Shown: positions 37,143-46,623 of the stretch, in pieces
How positions within the stretch are numbered: position 1 is the stretch's first letter
Layout: every line of letters starts with the position of its first letter
Origin: Lewinella sp. LCG006
Lineage (GTDB): Bacteria; Bacteroidota; Bacteroidia; Chitinophagales; Saprospiraceae
Direction of reading: 5' to 3'
Assembly: GCF_040784935.1 (NCBI RefSeq)
Contig: NZ_CP160680.1
Location: forward strand, 1,975,501 to 2,039,500
Length of the DNA stretch: 64,000 bases
Notes under the pieces: generated by a model
The model's database searches: none
The model's input: the letters and a program-made list of their open reading frames with translations, nothing else
Told to the model about the DNA's origin: nothing
Made by a program: the position numbers and the translations under genes

Positions 37143-37340
37143 CCGCCTTTCTGTTTAAGCAGCTGAAAATCAATACAAAAGCACGAATCTGCTTTTGGTG
37201 TTATTATTGTTTTTTTCCTTAATGTCAAAGAACTTTGGTTCATTTTTATGCTCGTTTCGGAAGTTTAAGTTGTTTGTAATGAGCTGTTTATGCTTGTTTT
37301 TAAGGGAATGCGAAATAAATTCCTTCCCGGAAGCCTCTCC
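37143..37340 (-). promoter_or_regulatory. CRISPR leader
   Basis: About 200 AT-rich bases lie between the last repeat and the end of cas4. The newest repeat is next to it, and the array is read away from it on the minus strand. It contains an inverted repeat of 7-base arms (AAAAGCA at 37177-37183 with TGCTTTT at 37190-37196), about 35 bases from the first repeat. It should hold the array promoter and the integration signals, although no perfect TAnnTTTG box is seen. Confidence 0.75.
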
Positions 37341-37922
37341 TTATCGGGTACATACATTACGATAGGTACAATTTACACATCTTTTACGGTATTTCGTAGC
37401 TTTAGGATAATGATTTTGGAGGATGATTTGGCTAATCGCGGTGGCCGCCTGCTGCACTTCTTCCAGGTGCTCAGGGTGAACGGGGATTTCTACCAACTTG
37501 TTTTGGCTACGGGTGTACACCAGGAAAGCCCGCTTTACGGGGCGTCCGTAATTCTGCTCAATGAGCCAGGCATAACAATAAAGCTGGGTACGGTAGGTCT
37601 CAAAAACTTTGTCTTTGTAGACCGCAAATTTGTAGTCTAGTGGCGCCATTGTACCGTCTTCCAACCACAATACTTCGTCGACCTCCCCACGCAAGGATGC
37701 ATTACTGAGGTATTGGTTGAGTTGTTTATCTACTACACCAATACGCCGCCGCAGATAATCCGCATTTTCCCTGGCGCGTTTTAAGTGCACCTCTCGTCCC
37801 CGAATCACTTTGTAATACTTCTCTTCGTACTGAGGGATATCCAGAACGTACTCGAAAAAAGTATACCGAGGGCAATAGAGGTATTCGATGATTTGGGAGG
37901 GGGTAATGCTTAGCGTGTTCAA
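37341..37922 (-). CDS. cas4: CRISPR-associated exonuclease Cas4
   Basis: A nuclease that trims prespacers for PAM-correct integration with Cas1-Cas2. A TTG start at 37922 overlaps the cas2 stop as TTGA and gives 193 residues; a longer ATG start at 37982 lies deep in cas2 and adds 20 residues unlike the family. Visible motifs: CPR near the N-terminus (IEYLYCPRYTFFEY), the nuclease core GEVDEVLW and PLDYKF, QLYCYAWLIE (motif QxxxY), and KRCVNCTYRNVC, giving four cysteines for the iron-sulfur cluster. It is the last gene of the cas operon, next to the leader. Its place after cas2 is unusual. Confidence 0.9.
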   Translation of the reverse strand: MNTLSITPSQIIEYLYCPRYTFFEYVLDIPQYEEKYYKVIRGREVHLKRARENADYLRRRIGVVDKQLNQYLSNASLRGEVDEVLWLEDGTMAPLDYKFAVYKDKVFETYRTQLYCYAWLIEQNYGRPVKRAFLVYTRSQNKLVEIPVHPEHLEEVQQAATAISQIILQNHYPKATKYRKRCVNCTYRNVCTR

Positions 37923-38209
37923 AAGAAAAGTGCTTTTATTTGATCCGTTACTAATTTTTTGTCCAGTGCCTGCCCCAGGCATACGGTCTGGCGCATGGCG
38001 GATGGCCCCATCGGAAAGATGTAGACCTTGTCGGTTTCTTCGTCAATTTCTTGCGCTATTTGCAATTCCAGCACGTCTTTTTCTTCGGCAGAGATCGTAC
38101 CCAGAAATACGGAGTACTGCACCCGGTACAAACCAGCCTGTTTGCAATACTTGGCAATCCGGGTGCGGGCGCGGTCATTGACGATATCGTACATGATCCA
38201 GGTGTGCAT
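37919..38209 (-). CDS. cas2: CRISPR-associated endoribonuclease Cas2
   Basis: Structural partner of Cas1 in spacer integration. The 96-residue protein opens with the ferredoxin-like MHTWIMYDIVNDRARTRIAKY; Asp8 in MYDIV is the conserved acidic residue of the family. RVQYSVFLGTISAEE fits the second strand. The start overlaps the end of cas1 by one base, and the end overlaps the cas4 start. Length is usual for Cas2. Confidence 0.95.
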   Translation of the reverse strand: MHTWIMYDIVNDRARTRIAKYCKQAGLYRVQYSVFLGTISAEEKDVLELQIAQEIDEETDKVYIFPMGPSAMRQTVCLGQALDKKLVTDQIKALFF

Positions 38210-39204
38210 TATTGGTCGGGGTTTATCAGTTCGTTGGCAAACTGGTGGGCTTCAAATTGAATAATGTTGCTGCGCGTTTGGTTGCGCCCCCGGTAACGGA
38301 TGCGCTCTTCTTCAAAGTGTTTATTAAAGCGCTCTATCAGTAGTATTTTTCCTTCTTTGTTCAAACTCACACCATTGGCCAACTCATCTACGTGATCCTG
38401 GCGAACTTTCTTGCCGGAAAACAGTCGAAAGACGGGCTCTTCGCCAAAAATCCGGAAGGATTCGATGAAATCGTACACCATACTTTTGTGGTTGTACCCA
38501 TCGCGGTGCAGAAAGCCCAGGTGAGGGTCGAGCCCTGCCAGAATCAATGCTTTTTCTACCCGACTGTAAAGAATGCCGTAGGCGTAATTGAGAAAAGCGT
38601 TGAACGGATCAACTGCCGGGCGTGAGCTACGTCCCGCAAATTGGTAATGCTTGGGCAAAACAGCACTGAGCACTTCAAAATAAAGTCTTCCTGCGCTCCC
38701 TTCCAGTCCGCGAATGGTGTCGGCTACCTCACTGATATGATCACCATTCAGGCTAATGAGCTTTTCTCTGAGAATGATAATCCGCGCCAGCCGTTCCTGG
38801 AGATAATCATCTTGCTGCGGTCGATGACTGGCCAGGCGTTTAATGAAATCGATTTGATTTTCCAGCTTGTTCCCAAGCCATTGCTGGGTATAGTGGAGGG
38901 CTTCGGTACCCAGGCTGGCACGCAGTTGTTCTTTGCGGATGAGGGTGGTACTCCCCAACTTGCTGTGCCAAACCCTGCTGTAGGGGTGTCCGCTGCCATC
39001 GAGAAAAACGATGTCAACATTGTGTTGCATGGCCAGTTGGATAGCGTCAGCGGAAAGCGCAACGCCTTTGTTGACCCAAAAGCTTTTTACTTTTTGGGCC
39101 GCAAACTGTTGTTTGACAACCTGCCCTTCTTCCTTACGGCGTACTTCGAAAAGTTGGTCGCTCACGTGCAGGTAGGTGCCGTAGGTGTTGAGATGAATCT
39201 GCAT
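38209..39204 (-). CDS. cas1: CRISPR-associated integrase Cas1
   Basis: Integrates new spacers at the leader end. I take the ATG at 39204 (MQIHLNTYGTYLHVSDQLF), 10 bases after cas6 ends; a longer frame to 39249 would overlap cas6. The 331-residue protein has the conserved metal-binding residues E168 (GLEGSAGR), H233 (GFLHRDG) and D245 (VYDFIESF), in the positions seen across Cas1. It is in the order cas6-cas1-cas2-cas4 and is fully intact, so the locus can probably still adapt. Confidence 0.95.
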   Translation of the reverse strand: MQIHLNTYGTYLHVSDQLFEVRRKEEGQVVKQQFAAQKVKSFWVNKGVALSADAIQLAMQHNVDIVFLDGSGHPYSRVWHSKLGSTTLIRKEQLRASLGTEALHYTQQWLGNKLENQIDFIKRLASHRPQQDDYLQERLARIIILREKLISLNGDHISEVADTIRGLEGSAGRLYFEVLSAVLPKHYQFAGRSSRPAVDPFNAFLNYAYGILYSRVEKALILAGLDPHLGFLHRDGYNHKSMVYDFIESFRIFGEEPVFRLFSGKKVRQDHVDELANGVSLNKEGKILLIERFNKHFEEERIRYRGRNQTRSNIIQFEAHQFANELINPDQ

Positions 39205-39214
39205 AGTTCGGGCT

Positions 39215-39874
39215 TTAAAGATGCATGCGTTCAATGGTACCATAGCCACGGGAAACCGACTGGCCTAGCCCCACGTGATCAGGGAGTACCGCATTGGTCA
39301 CGAAGGTGCCCTGAAACATCAGCATCGTTTGATTTTTAAACCTGGCATCAACCTTTCGGTAGTCATTGAGCTGCACATTGATTTCTCCTTCTACCCAGTA
39401 CCCGATGCCTTTAAAAAAAGAAAGTATGTTGTTGCGTAAAACCCGCTCCAGGAATACCGTTTGTTCTTCCTCGGGCAAAGCATGGTAGCGGGCAAAGTTT
39501 TTTTGGCTTAGCGCAAACCAGGGCGTCAGCAGCCGATAATGGTAGAGATCGGCCGTTACCTCCGGCTCGTACTTACGGCTATTGATCTGCTTGTTGTGAA
39601 TGGGCAGCTCCCAATCGTCAATCAGTAGTTTTTCCAGATCAAAAAAGTGTTGCATCAAGACTGTCGCTCCTTCTCCCAAGCCCATAAGCATAGGCGTTTG
39701 CCGCAAAACCTTGTACTGTATCAGCGGATAGCGATAAATGGCACTGCCATCAGGCCGATGATTATGCCACAAGTCGGAATCCGCGCCAAACTGCTGGCTA
39801 AAGTAGCCGCGCAGCTTGTGCCCGTCGCGCTGGCTGAGGCGCAGATCGGGGAAGGTGATGGTGGTTTGGTGCAT
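39215..39874 (-). CDS. cas6: CRISPR RNA endonuclease Cas6
   Basis: Cuts the repeat RNA to make crRNAs with an 8-base handle. The 219-residue protein has the glycine-rich loop near its C-terminus, VGLGQSVSRGYGTIE, that marks RAMP-fold Cas6 proteins, and a YRYPLIQYKVL segment typical of the N-terminal ferredoxin half. The catalytic His could be one of several N-terminal ones (HNHRPDG), which I cannot assign. It sits between cas3 and cas1, not at the operon start as in many type I-B loci. Confidence 0.85.
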   Translation of the reverse strand: MHQTTITFPDLRLSQRDGHKLRGYFSQQFGADSDLWHNHRPDGSAIYRYPLIQYKVLRQTPMLMGLGEGATVLMQHFFDLEKLLIDDWELPIHNKQINSRKYEPEVTADLYHYRLLTPWFALSQKNFARYHALPEEEQTVFLERVLRNNILSFFKGIGYWVEGEINVQLNDYRKVDARFKNQTMLMFQGTFVTNAVLPDHVGLGQSVSRGYGTIERMHL

Positions 39875-39897
39875 GGGGGTTAGTTAAGGATACTAGG

Positions 39898-42144
39898 TTA
39901 GCAATTGACGACAGTAGAGGGTTGTTCATAAACCAGTCCCACTTCTGAATCATATTTACACACTAAATAAATGTAAGGGTCTTGGTTATCTGGATTTTTC
40001 AAGGTTTGAAAACCTTTGTGTTCCAGACTAAATAGTTTTTTTCGACGGATAGAGAGTTCATGCTGCGCTTTTTCCATTGGATTGGCGTTGATTAGTTTTT
40101 CGTAATAACAAGCAGGGATAATGCTCACAGTATCTAGCCCTTCTCTGGTATAAATACCGTCCTGAGACATTACATCTTTGATGAAATGATTTTGCCGCTG
40201 AACTTTTGAGTAAGCATTTCTGCCTTCCAAAAAACTTTGGTGTTGTTGCACCTCAAAATGCTGGTATACAAGATCGACCAACCCAAGCAATTGTTCTTCG
40301 GATAACTTTTCGCCATTTAATGCGCTCAATTCATTAAATGTATTGTCCAATACCCCGTCTACCTCCGTATAAATAACCTCTCTGGTAACCTGCTGCTCTC
40401 GACACACAATGACCTTGGTATCCTTTTTTTGACGTTTCCTGTTTACCCTTCCCGCTCTTTGAATGATGGCATCTATCGGAGCATTTTCTGTAAAAAGTAT
40501 ATCAAAATCAATATCCAAGGACACCTCCACGACCTGGGTAGCGACCAAGAGAAGCGACTGTGCTTCCTTTTCTTTCTTTAAGATGAGTTGTTCTTTCTCC
40601 AAACGGTGCTTCTGAATAAACCGCGAATGGTAGCAAATGGTATCGGCAGCAATGCCCTTGTATGCTTGGTACAGTCTGATGGCTTCATCTACGGTATTGA
40701 CAACAATAAGCACTTTCTTTCCTTCTTTCAGGGCGGTTGTAATCTCTGTTTCAAGGCCATCGATCAGGCAATCTCTTACCTGAAATTCATTACGCTTTTC
40801 ATTGAGTAATTCCACATCACGAACGATCTGCGATTCCCCTATTTCCAGTGTTTGCTGTAAAAGCATTCTTAGTTTAGTAGGCATCGTTGCCGTCATAATG
40901 AAAAAGCGAGCATGAAATGCCGACTTCAAGTACTCAATGGTGGAAATAATAAGCCCGAGGGTATACGGTGCATAAAGGTGGATTTCGTCGATAATGATCC
41001 AGGCTTTCCAGCTATGGAATGTTTTTAACTCCCAATAGCCAAGATTAAATCCTTGGGTCAAGACTTGGTCGATGGTGCAAATGTTAACATTCCTGAAAAA
41101 CGTCTTGTCCATTAGGTAATCACCTTTGTGATAGCGGTCTTCCTCATCTAGCTCTTTACGATAAAAGAAAGCGGAAGAATGAACCACCGCTGTTTCTTCC
41201 TTGCCAAAGTATTGTTGCAAACGGTTAAATATGGCATTAGAAGTGACACGAGTAGGGAGTAAATAAATAATTTTTTCGCGATCTCTTTTTTGCGCAGCCC
41301 ACAGCAGTGCTGCTTCCGTTTTTCCACTTCCCGTCGGAGCTATAGCCAAGACATCACCCACCTGTTGCTTACTGGCTATTTGAAATTCCCGCCATTGAAA
41401 ATCTTTAGCAATCTCCGGCTTGTTTTCGGCAATAAGCTTTTGGACGATTTTTACCCTGAGTTCATTTTCAGAAAATGGTAATTCGCCCCCCAATAAGCCG
41501 TGATTAGATCCACTCCAATCTGCGGTATTGAGCAGTGCTTTATAGAAGATATAAGTTCTCCTGTCTTCCTGCTTTAAGTCTACAGATTGATTATAAATGC
41601 CCTTGAAGCTTTTGTAGAGTTGTTTAGTGGTCTTTACCTGCGCCAAAGCTTTGGCCAGACCCGGGATAATCGAAAATTCGATTTCCTGTTGTTTAATCCT
41701 ATGAGTAAGTTCTTCCAACAGCTCGGTTAATTCCTCTTCTTTGATTTGCAAAACCTTTTCTAAGCCATTGTTCTTTTTAAACAACTCATCGGTGAGTGGC
41801 TTGTGATGACTAAATACGGCCATCAACGGTAAAACATCTTTAGCAAATACTTCTCTGTTTGCAGCCCAGAGCAACACTCCTGAGAAGAATTCGTGCCGAA
41901 TATAATTGTCCCAATGCTTTACCCGTTCGGTGATGCGCTCCTGAAAATTACCCGTTATTTTACCACTGTCGTGGAAGAGCGCAGCAAGAAAAGATAACTT
42001 CCAAAATTCATCTCTAACAGGCAGTTCAACATTGTATAACTCATGTAGCTGACGCCAACATTCGATAACAGAATCAGTATGCTCCAACAGGGTTTCTCCA
42101 GGGCCATACTCAGAAGCCGACTTAGCAATGATATGGTCAATCAT
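39898..42144 (-). CDS. cas3: CRISPR-associated helicase-nuclease Cas3
   Basis: Recruited by Cascade to unwind and degrade target DNA. The ATG at 42144 (MIDHIIAKSASEYG) directly follows the cas5 stop with one base between; a TTG 7 codons earlier overlaps cas5 more. The 748-residue protein has an N-terminal HD nuclease (H22, H58-D59 in ALFHDSGKI, SHHKPL) and a superfamily 2 helicase: Walker A APTGSGKT, DEIH box, then VEVSLDIDFD and QRAGRVNR as motifs V and VI. All catalytic motifs are present, so interference should be functional. Confidence 0.94.
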   Translation of the reverse strand: MIDHIIAKSASEYGPGETLLEHTDSVIECWRQLHELYNVELPVRDEFWKLSFLAALFHDSGKITGNFQERITERVKHWDNYIRHEFFSGVLLWAANREVFAKDVLPLMAVFSHHKPLTDELFKKNNGLEKVLQIKEEELTELLEELTHRIKQQEIEFSIIPGLAKALAQVKTTKQLYKSFKGIYNQSVDLKQEDRRTYIFYKALLNTADWSGSNHGLLGGELPFSENELRVKIVQKLIAENKPEIAKDFQWREFQIASKQQVGDVLAIAPTGSGKTEAALLWAAQKRDREKIIYLLPTRVTSNAIFNRLQQYFGKEETAVVHSSAFFYRKELDEEDRYHKGDYLMDKTFFRNVNICTIDQVLTQGFNLGYWELKTFHSWKAWIIIDEIHLYAPYTLGLIISTIEYLKSAFHARFFIMTATMPTKLRMLLQQTLEIGESQIVRDVELLNEKRNEFQVRDCLIDGLETEITTALKEGKKVLIVVNTVDEAIRLYQAYKGIAADTICYHSRFIQKHRLEKEQLILKKEKEAQSLLLVATQVVEVSLDIDFDILFTENAPIDAIIQRAGRVNRKRQKKDTKVIVCREQQVTREVIYTEVDGVLDNTFNELSALNGEKLSEEQLLGLVDLVYQHFEVQQHQSFLEGRNAYSKVQRQNHFIKDVMSQDGIYTREGLDTVSIIPACYYEKLINANPMEKAQHELSIRRKKLFSLEHKGFQTLKNPDNQDPYIYLVCKYDSEVGLVYEQPSTVVNC

Positions 42145-42145
42145 A

Positions 42146-42859
42146 TTAATTACTGTTGTAGTCAAAAAGCGGGATGAATTTATCCTGGTACTGTATTCCC
42201 TCTTTCTTTACGTTCAACTCCATTTCACGACCGATAAAGGAGAGCAACTGGCGTTGGCTTACGGAGCGAGCACCATAGTCACTTTCATATTGGAAGTGAG
42301 TAGGAACATCTAGCGCGATGGGGTCAGTAGTAGCGTAGATCGAAAACTCTGGATGCGCCGAAGCATTTTGCATGACTTCTTTGATAATATCACCCGCTAG
42401 CAAGCAATATGCTACCGTCGTACTTTTCACAATAGGTGCCTGACCCACTTCGCAATGAATCACCTTAGCTAAACTATCGCTGCTTCCCATCGTAAGTGCA
42501 TACACTGGTGCGGCAAAACCTGTGGCTAGCAGTTCTACCTTTTCTTCCTCTTCGCTACCATAAACCAAGACGAAATGATTGCCAATGAGTATTTCTCTCA
42601 GAACTATACTCCGATTTTTAAAGGCATCATATTTCCATAAATCAGTCGTCTTGCCTTGATGCTGGCCGTATATCCCCATTTGAAAGGAAGAAGAGGAAAA
42701 GAAATCTTGTGCCGCATTTGGACTAAGTCCCATTGCAGCCCCCGCCAGCCCCACCAGGGTAGTTGGCGGAGGTAGCGCAAAGGTCTTGTGGTAATTTTGA
42801 AACTCAGGATTTCTAAACGTTGCCGTTTGAGAGTATAGCTCAACAATACAATATTTCAT
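42146..42859 (-). CDS. cas5: Cascade subunit Cas5b
   Basis: Caps the 5' handle of the crRNA in the Cascade complex. The 237-residue RAMP protein opens with a ferredoxin-like strand and has the typical segment FRNPEFQNYHKTFALPPPTT followed by LVGLAGAAMGL, a signature of the Cas5 family (Cas5b/Hmari-type). It lies between cas7 and cas3, one base from the cas3 start. Confidence 0.88.
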   Translation of the reverse strand: MKYCIVELYSQTATFRNPEFQNYHKTFALPPPTTLVGLAGAAMGLSPNAAQDFFSSSSFQMGIYGQHQGKTTDLWKYDAFKNRSIVLREILIGNHFVLVYGSEEEEKVELLATGFAAPVYALTMGSSDSLAKVIHCEVGQAPIVKSTTVAYCLLAGDIIKEVMQNASAHPEFSIYATTDPIALDVPTHFQYESDYGARSVSQRQLLSFIGREMELNVKKEGIQYQDKFIPLFDYNSN

Positions 42860-42866
42860 ATTGGGG

Positions 42867-43742
42867 CTATTTGTAGTATTCTTTAATCCAGGCCTCTACT
42901 TTTTCGAAGCCCACTTTCAATGATACGACCGTGTCATTAGCCTGCAAAGTGGCTTGTTGGTTAGCAAAAACATGGTCGACGATAAATTTATCGTAATCAG
43001 CCGCCACGGTCTGTAGGCCCTTTACATCTACTTCACCTTGAGGGTCGAGATTCACCGCTTCCAGGAACACCGGATTTTTCACGGTCATACAAGCAGCAGC
43101 AATAAACTTGGGAGAAATATCCGCCAGGAAACGACTTTGACGGCCTGAGCTCCACAACGAGCGAAAAGCATCAAGAAAAGCAAGCACCCGCTCTTTTTTC
43201 TCTTGTTTGTCGATATAGTCGCCTTCATCGTAACCTTCCTTCGTCGAATATCCTTTTCCAACCCGATCCAACTCGATAAGAATTGTTCCCCGGTACAAGC
43301 CAGAGTGCACTTCGGTTTCGTAAATATTCGGTTCACCGCCTTTATTGGTTCCCATAAAGTTGGTGGCGTAATCCAAATCGCCTTTGTACACAGAACTAGG
43401 CAACGCGAGGAGTGATTCTACGCGTACTGGCGAGGTCCGTTGGCTACGGGCACCAGCATTCATGTAGCCAAAAAGATCATCATCGTAGTACTTGGCGGGA
43501 TCTCCTTCGGTAGCAGGAGGATTCTTGCCTTCGCCAGGTGTAACATTTGAAATAGGCTTGCCCATTTCTTCAAGTCGATCGCGCAATGCACGGCGCAATG
43601 CTTGTGAAGAAACATAGGGAAGCTCCTGCCCGTTGTCGAGTGTAATTTTCTTAATCGGGTTGATATTATCTACATCTTTGTCCGCGCCATTTAGGCTAGC
43701 GAAAGAAACCTTAGATAAATAGGTAATGGTAATGCTATTCAT
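42867..43742 (-). CDS. cas7: Cascade backbone subunit Cas7b
   Basis: Forms the helical backbone that holds the crRNA. I use the ATG at 43742 (MNSITITYLSKVSFASLNGA), which overlaps the cas8b end by 8 bases; an earlier start at 43796 lies inside cas8b. The 291-residue protein has a DevR/Cst2-like pattern: NPIKKITLDNGQELPYVSSQ, then LRRALRDRLEE and ARSQRTSPVRVESLLAL. It is followed 7 bases later by cas5. The length fits Cas7b. Confidence 0.88.
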   Translation of the reverse strand: MNSITITYLSKVSFASLNGADKDVDNINPIKKITLDNGQELPYVSSQALRRALRDRLEEMGKPISNVTPGEGKNPPATEGDPAKYYDDDLFGYMNAGARSQRTSPVRVESLLALPSSVYKGDLDYATNFMGTNKGGEPNIYETEVHSGLYRGTILIELDRVGKGYSTKEGYDEGDYIDKQEKKERVLAFLDAFRSLWSSGRQSRFLADISPKFIAAACMTVKNPVFLEAVNLDPQGEVDVKGLQTVAADYDKFIVDHVFANQQATLQANDTVVSLKVGFEKVEAWIKEYYK

Positions 43743-45576
43743 TGTCGTTGTTTTTGAAGGGTTTGAGAACGATATTGAGTTGATTAAGTGCCGCAATCAG
43801 CGCGAACTGTTTGACCAGATTGAAGTTTTCTTCATTGATCTCTGCTTTAAACAAGTCAGCACTGACAACGAGGGCATACTTGTTTTGCATTCGCACTATT
43901 GCATCGTTAAACTGTTGCAGGGTGCGCGATTTTTGTAGATCAATAATGTATTTTCTTCCTGTCTTGGCATTCGATTTCTGTGACTGGGGATCACTTGCAT
44001 TATCATAGGTAATGATAGCTCGCCCAATGGAGGTACCCAGCTTAAAAGCTTTTTCCTGAATTTCTTTGTTCATATTTGAAGGAATTAGAGGTTCATATAG
44101 CTCTACCAACCGCTTTAGTTGATTGAAATTTTTATAGCCGATATTTTCATTACCGATGAGGTAGGTATAGCACCGATAAAACAATTGACAAATCGTAGGC
44201 AGGATACTCTTTGCCTGCATTAGTTTTCCGAGAACTTCGTTGCGAATGCTTCGCTCCATCAGGTAGCTGTTATTCGCATTGCGTTCTGAGGTTTTCATAA
44301 ACTTCAGACTAGGCATGAGCTGGTCAAACTGTAAACCATTGGCTTCCAGGTAGGCGATTGTTCTGACTACAAACTTGAAATTATTGAAGTACTCAAAACT
44401 ACTGGGCCGCATGGTACCCGAGAATTTATCCGCTTTGAAACTGGCCAAGGTGATTACCTGCCGATCAAACTCAATGCCCAGGAAGTCATCCAACCCATTT
44501 ATCGATTCTAATTCCTGATCCAATAAAATCTGCTGATAAATCGAATAGATCAGCATAAACTGTATCTCCTGCTGGCGTACGTAATCTTTCGGTAATTCAA
44601 GTGGTCTTTGCTCTGCACCCTTTTTTGCCTGGTAAAAACTCCAGACTTTGAAATTTTGCAAGTAACTACTATGAATCAGTGCCTCCTGATCCAGGTAAAA
44701 ACTATGGTGTTGGCGATAGAGTTGGTATTGATTTTTAAGCGTGTCGGAGTCCAGTAAAAAACCGACAATGCTGTCCAAACCACTAACGTAATTATAGAAA
44801 GCAAACTTAGGCGCAAAGCGGCTGAGGTACATGGCTTTCCAACTCATTTTTTGCGTAGTGGGAGATTGGAAAGAATCAAAAACGGGATTTTTCAGCCCCA
44901 TTAATGGAGAAGTATTCTGATAGCTAACTAGTTTTTTATAGGATTCCCCAGTTAAGTAGCATATTTCTTTTCCTTCCAGAAAATAGGCTGGTACAATCGG
45001 ATCAAGTCTTGTAATCTTTATATAAGGCTCATTAAGGAAAATCTTTGCGTCTCCTTTTTCTCCTTTTTGATGAGTGAAACCATCCGACCCTAATTCATAG
45101 TCCTTGATTTTGAATCCTTTCTCCGCGTAGAATTTAGCGATTGCCGTAGCAAAATTGCTGTCTTCCTCTACCAGCGTAGCAAACTTGACCGCATTGTCTT
45201 TGTACTTTGGGGAAGGTTGGGGGTCATTGGTTACCAGTGCAGCAAGTCCGTAAGATTTCATCTTGAAAAACGGCGTCGCAGAAAAAGGATCTTTGGTAAA
45301 GTAGTACTTGTCGGCCTTCTCCCGAGCATTTTTACCGCTGGTATCATACAGTTCCTGCCCCATGAAATAATACAACTGCTCCAGTAAATCGAAAAGCTGT
45401 TCCGACTTTAACCAAAGACCATTGCCGTCTTCGCTCCAGCCGAAAGTGTAGAACGGAAAATCTTCCCGATCCTGACACACCGTCAGGTACTCGTACACAC
45501 CCGCAATGCCGCTGTTTAAGAAAATATTCCCCGTGCGCTGAAAAGTGATTTCGGTAATCTTTGCCTGCTTGGCCAT
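43735..45576 (-). CDS. Cascade large subunit, Cas8b/Cst1-like
   Basis: A 613-residue protein between the WYL regulator and cas7. Its position, size and TITFQRTGN-like start fit the type I-B large subunit (Cas8b, formerly Cst1 or Csh1), which recognises the PAM and bridges to Cas3. The large subunits diverge strongly, so I see no clear catalytic motif; a putative zinc finger is not evident. The helical C-terminal third (KTGRKYIIDLQKSRTLQQFN) may take the role of the small subunit. The subtype call rests mostly on the neighbours. Confidence 0.8.
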   Translation of the reverse strand: MAKQAKITEITFQRTGNIFLNSGIAGVYEYLTVCQDREDFPFYTFGWSEDGNGLWLKSEQLFDLLEQLYYFMGQELYDTSGKNAREKADKYYFTKDPFSATPFFKMKSYGLAALVTNDPQPSPKYKDNAVKFATLVEEDSNFATAIAKFYAEKGFKIKDYELGSDGFTHQKGEKGDAKIFLNEPYIKITRLDPIVPAYFLEGKEICYLTGESYKKLVSYQNTSPLMGLKNPVFDSFQSPTTQKMSWKAMYLSRFAPKFAFYNYVSGLDSIVGFLLDSDTLKNQYQLYRQHHSFYLDQEALIHSSYLQNFKVWSFYQAKKGAEQRPLELPKDYVRQQEIQFMLIYSIYQQILLDQELESINGLDDFLGIEFDRQVITLASFKADKFSGTMRPSSFEYFNNFKFVVRTIAYLEANGLQFDQLMPSLKFMKTSERNANNSYLMERSIRNEVLGKLMQAKSILPTICQLFYRCYTYLIGNENIGYKNFNQLKRLVELYEPLIPSNMNKEIQEKAFKLGTSIGRAIITYDNASDPQSQKSNAKTGRKYIIDLQKSRTLQQFNDAIVRMQNKYALVVSADLFKAEINEENFNLVKQFALIAALNQLNIVLKPFKNNDNE

Positions 45577-45648
45577 ATTGTTATCTGTTTTACATTCACA
45601 AAACTAACCCCCACCTCTCCCAAATAGCGGGAGAGTAAAATATTCCCT

Positions 45649-46530
45649 CTAATCTTCCCCTCTCCGCTCCCGCAAATACGTCTGCAAGGCCTCAGGGTAC
45701 AACACCTCTATTTCCCCTGGCAGCCCCAGGATGAACCGGCCAATCCCTTTCCAATTGCGGACTTGCCCTTCGAAGAAGGTACCATCGTAGCGGCGGTGGA
45801 TGAAGGTGCGCGAAAGGGGAAATTCTTCCAACAGGAGGTGGTAGGCGGTATTGCTCAGTTTTAGCTTTACGTCCAGCCATTCGTAGCCGGTGAGGCCAAA
45901 AATGTCCATGGGGCTGGCCATCCGGCCGGGTGTTACGCGTTCCTCCAGGTACTCCACATCCTGAATTCGGCTGAGTTTGTACTGGCCCTGGCGATCTTTA
46001 TCCATGTCCCAGCCGATGAGGTAGCGGTAGTCCTGGGTGATTTCCAGCACCTCTACTCGGCGATCTTCGACCTTTTCGCTGGAAAGGGAATGATACCCTT
46101 TAATAAGTACGCATGATTTATTTTCCAGTGCCACCCGCAAGAGTTGCAGAATGCGATTGGCGTGCAACTGCGGCAGTGCGTCCGCCAGTGGAATCATGCT
46201 CAGGTTGAGATCAAATTTATGGAGAATGGCCTGCGCCAGCGGGGAAGTTCCCGCCGTTTGCTGAAGGTGGTCTTGCAAGAAGAAAAGCTCGTCGGGTTCC
46301 AAAACGGATTGCCGACCTCTTTCTAACTGCAACTGCAAAAAGAAGCAATCATTCTGATCTTTATCGTAATGGTAACCAAGCTTTTCTATCAGTTGCAAAT
46401 CACGATAGAAGGTGCTTTCCGATTGGCCCAGAATATTCATCAAATGGCGAGCACTTCGGCGCGGTGTAGAATTGAGCAGGCGAATTAATTTAAAAATGCG
46501 GAGCACGCCTTGTTCTGTTTTGCCACTCAT
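45649..46530 (-). CDS. WYL-domain transcriptional regulator
   Basis: A 293-residue protein with an N-terminal winged helix (residues about 5-65, RRSARHLMNILGQSESTFYRDLQLIEKL) and a C-terminal WYL-type domain (about 135-230) where YRYLIGWDMDKD and YKLSRIQDVEYL correspond to the family's ligand-binding strands. WYL regulators often sit beside CRISPR loci and defence genes and may sense nucleic acid or metabolites. It is 72 bases upstream of cas8b on the same strand, so it is the first gene of the cas operon or controls it from its own promoter. Confidence 0.85.
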   Translation of the reverse strand: MSGKTEQGVLRIFKLIRLLNSTPRRSARHLMNILGQSESTFYRDLQLIEKLGYHYDKDQNDCFFLQLQLERGRQSVLEPDELFFLQDHLQQTAGTSPLAQAILHKFDLNLSMIPLADALPQLHANRILQLLRVALENKSCVLIKGYHSLSSEKVEDRRVEVLEITQDYRYLIGWDMDKDRQGQYKLSRIQDVEYLEERVTPGRMASPMDIFGLTGYEWLDVKLKLSNTAYHLLLEEFPLSRTFIHRRYDGTFFEGQVRNWKGIGRFILGLPGEIEVLYPEALQTYLRERRGED

Positions 46531-46623
46531 GGTTTTGGGTGTTGGTCAGAGATTTTATTGCAGTAGAAATAAAAACTACCAGAGAATTTAAATCTACAAC
46601 ATTAAATCCAACCGACCAAACCC

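Noticed and set aside
38641-39339. A 232-residue plus-strand open frame opposite cas1
   Set aside because: Shadow of cas1, which has all its conserved residues.
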